The notes beneath the pieces are model-generated. The model saw only the letters and a list, made by a program, of their open reading frames with translations. It was not told the origin of the DNA and made no database searches. Made by a program: the position numbers and the translations under genes. From Oscillospiraceae bacterium (GTDB lineage: Bacteria; Bacillota; Clostridia; Oscillospirales; Ruminococcaceae): DNA of 6,425 nucleotides. Below are positions 6,094-6,425 of the stretch, in pieces. Position 1 is the first letter of the stretch; every line of letters begins with the position of its first letter. The stretch is taken from assembly GCA_016302225.1 (NCBI GenBank), contig JAEDOB010000134.1, forward strand, positions 1 to 6,425. Direction: 5' to 3'.

Positions 6094-6219
6094 GTAATCT
6101 ACGAAAGGCGAAAACGTATAAGTCATAGCCCGACGCAGCTTACATATTCATTATTGATTTCCATTTAAATTTGGAAATAAATAAATAAAAACAAGAAACA
6201 AAACAAGGAGGATTTTTTC
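6094..6219 (+). promoter_or_regulatory. About 125-nt 5' leader with AU-rich hairpin and open A-rich ribosome site
   Basis: From the predicted transcription start the leader has no ATG. It contains a 7-bp stem ATTTCCA/TGGAAAT (6157-6163 with 6172-6178, 8-nt loop TTTAAATT). A G-poor AAAT-repeat and A-rich tract (about 6175-6204) follows and should stay single-stranded, leading into AAGGAGG (6205-6211), 8 nt before the start codon. This favours high translation and perhaps mRNA stability. The 6094-6143 part matches no riboswitch class I can name. Confidence 0.6.
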
Positions 6220-6425
6220 ATGAACATGAAAAAGACATTCGCTGGCGCAATGGCTGGCGCACTGGCCGTATCTGCAATGGCTACATCTGCTTCCGCTTCT
6301 ATCCCCGGCCCCGGTGAGTACACCGTTGACCTGACTAAGGAAGCTGAATTCTTCGCAACCGTACAGTTCACATTTGATAACACCTACATCGTAGACAAGG
6401 ACATCTACGAAAAGGGCGGCAACCT
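6220..6425 (+). CDS. Secreted or surface protein with signal peptide, 3'-truncated, function unknown
   Basis: Only the first 68 residues are visible; the frame is open at the window edge. The start has a classic Sec signal peptide: MNMKK, a hydrophobic small-residue core (residues 7-21) rich in Ala, Gly and Met, then TSASA with likely cleavage after Ala26. The mature part begins SIPGPGEYTVDL and continues with KEAEFFATVQFTFDN, suggesting a beta-rich extracellular domain; I recognise no family from this fragment. The ATG at 6220 sits 8 nt after AAGGAGG; an in-frame ATG at 6226 is a less well placed alternative. Codons are strongly biased: Tyr TAC, Ile ATC and Asn AAC throughout, Phe TTC in four of five. 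Together with the promoter and open leader this implies an abundant protein. It is a separate transcription unit from the arginine cluster. A cell-surface carbohydrate-binding, adhesion or S-layer-like role would be guesses. Confidence 0.85.
   Translation, partial: MNMKKTFAGAMAGALAVSAMATSASASIPGPGEYTVDLTKEAEFFATVQFTFDNTYIVDKDIYEKGGN

Noticed and set aside
6098..6143. Possible cyclic-di-GMP-I (GEMM) riboswitch: GGCGAAAAC followed by CCGACGCAGC
   Set aside because: Only short pieces resemble the consensus. The GAAA tetraloop stem, the GACGCAAAGC core and the second stem with its receptor are absent.

Overview
The window reads as a low-G+C Gram-positive (Clostridia-type) chromosome segment, most likely from a Ruminococcus-like Oscillospiraceae gut or rumen bacterium. 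The grounds are the argJ-argB-argD-argF order, strong GGAGG-type ribosome binding sites, a consensus sigma-A promoter, and a 99-bp palindromic intergenic element of a kind I associate with Ruminococcus-type genomes. The genus is recalled from pattern, not tested. All genes supported here lie on the + strand.

Positions 1-5846 hold an arginine biosynthesis cluster. It contains argJ (missing its N-terminus at the window edge), argB, argD and argF. Together they take glutamate-derived acetyl intermediates to ornithine and then citrulline: ArgJ moves the acetyl group from N-acetylornithine to glutamate, ArgB phosphorylates N-acetylglutamate, ArgD makes N-acetylornithine, and ArgF carbamoylates ornithine. 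argC, argG and argH are not in the window.

Three small membrane-protein genes with no evident arginine function are spliced between the enzymes. Two are tandem paralogues (1068-1661 and 1661-2257) with a two-helix membrane hairpin followed by a domain resembling bacterial PH domains. They sit between argJ and argB with junctions of 3 nt, a 1-nt overlap and 1 nt. The third (4451-4864) has an N-terminal helix, a soluble middle and a C-terminal helix, like DUF3592 proteins. It overlaps argD by ATGA. This tight packing implies co-translation with the enzymes.

Between argB and argD lies a compact 99-bp element (3126-3224) with perfect 10-bp terminal inverted repeats and three internal hairpins. 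It looks like a mobile or dispersed palindromic repeat that may modulate read-through.

Positions 5847-6219 are non-coding. They hold a weak terminator candidate just after argF, then an AT-rich stretch, then a near-perfect promoter (TTGACA, 17 bp, TG-extended TAGAAT). A leader of about 125 nt follows, with an AU-rich hairpin, an unstructured A-rich tract and an AAGGAGG site. This drives a gene that begins at 6220 and runs off the window. It encodes a signal-peptide protein with highly biased codons, probably an abundant secreted or surface protein of unknown function.

Overall the region is mostly ordinary metabolism. The parts worth a second look are the embedded membrane-protein genes, the palindromic element, and the strongly expressed secreted-protein unit at the right edge. 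I found no defence system, CRISPR array, tRNA, rRNA or transposase.
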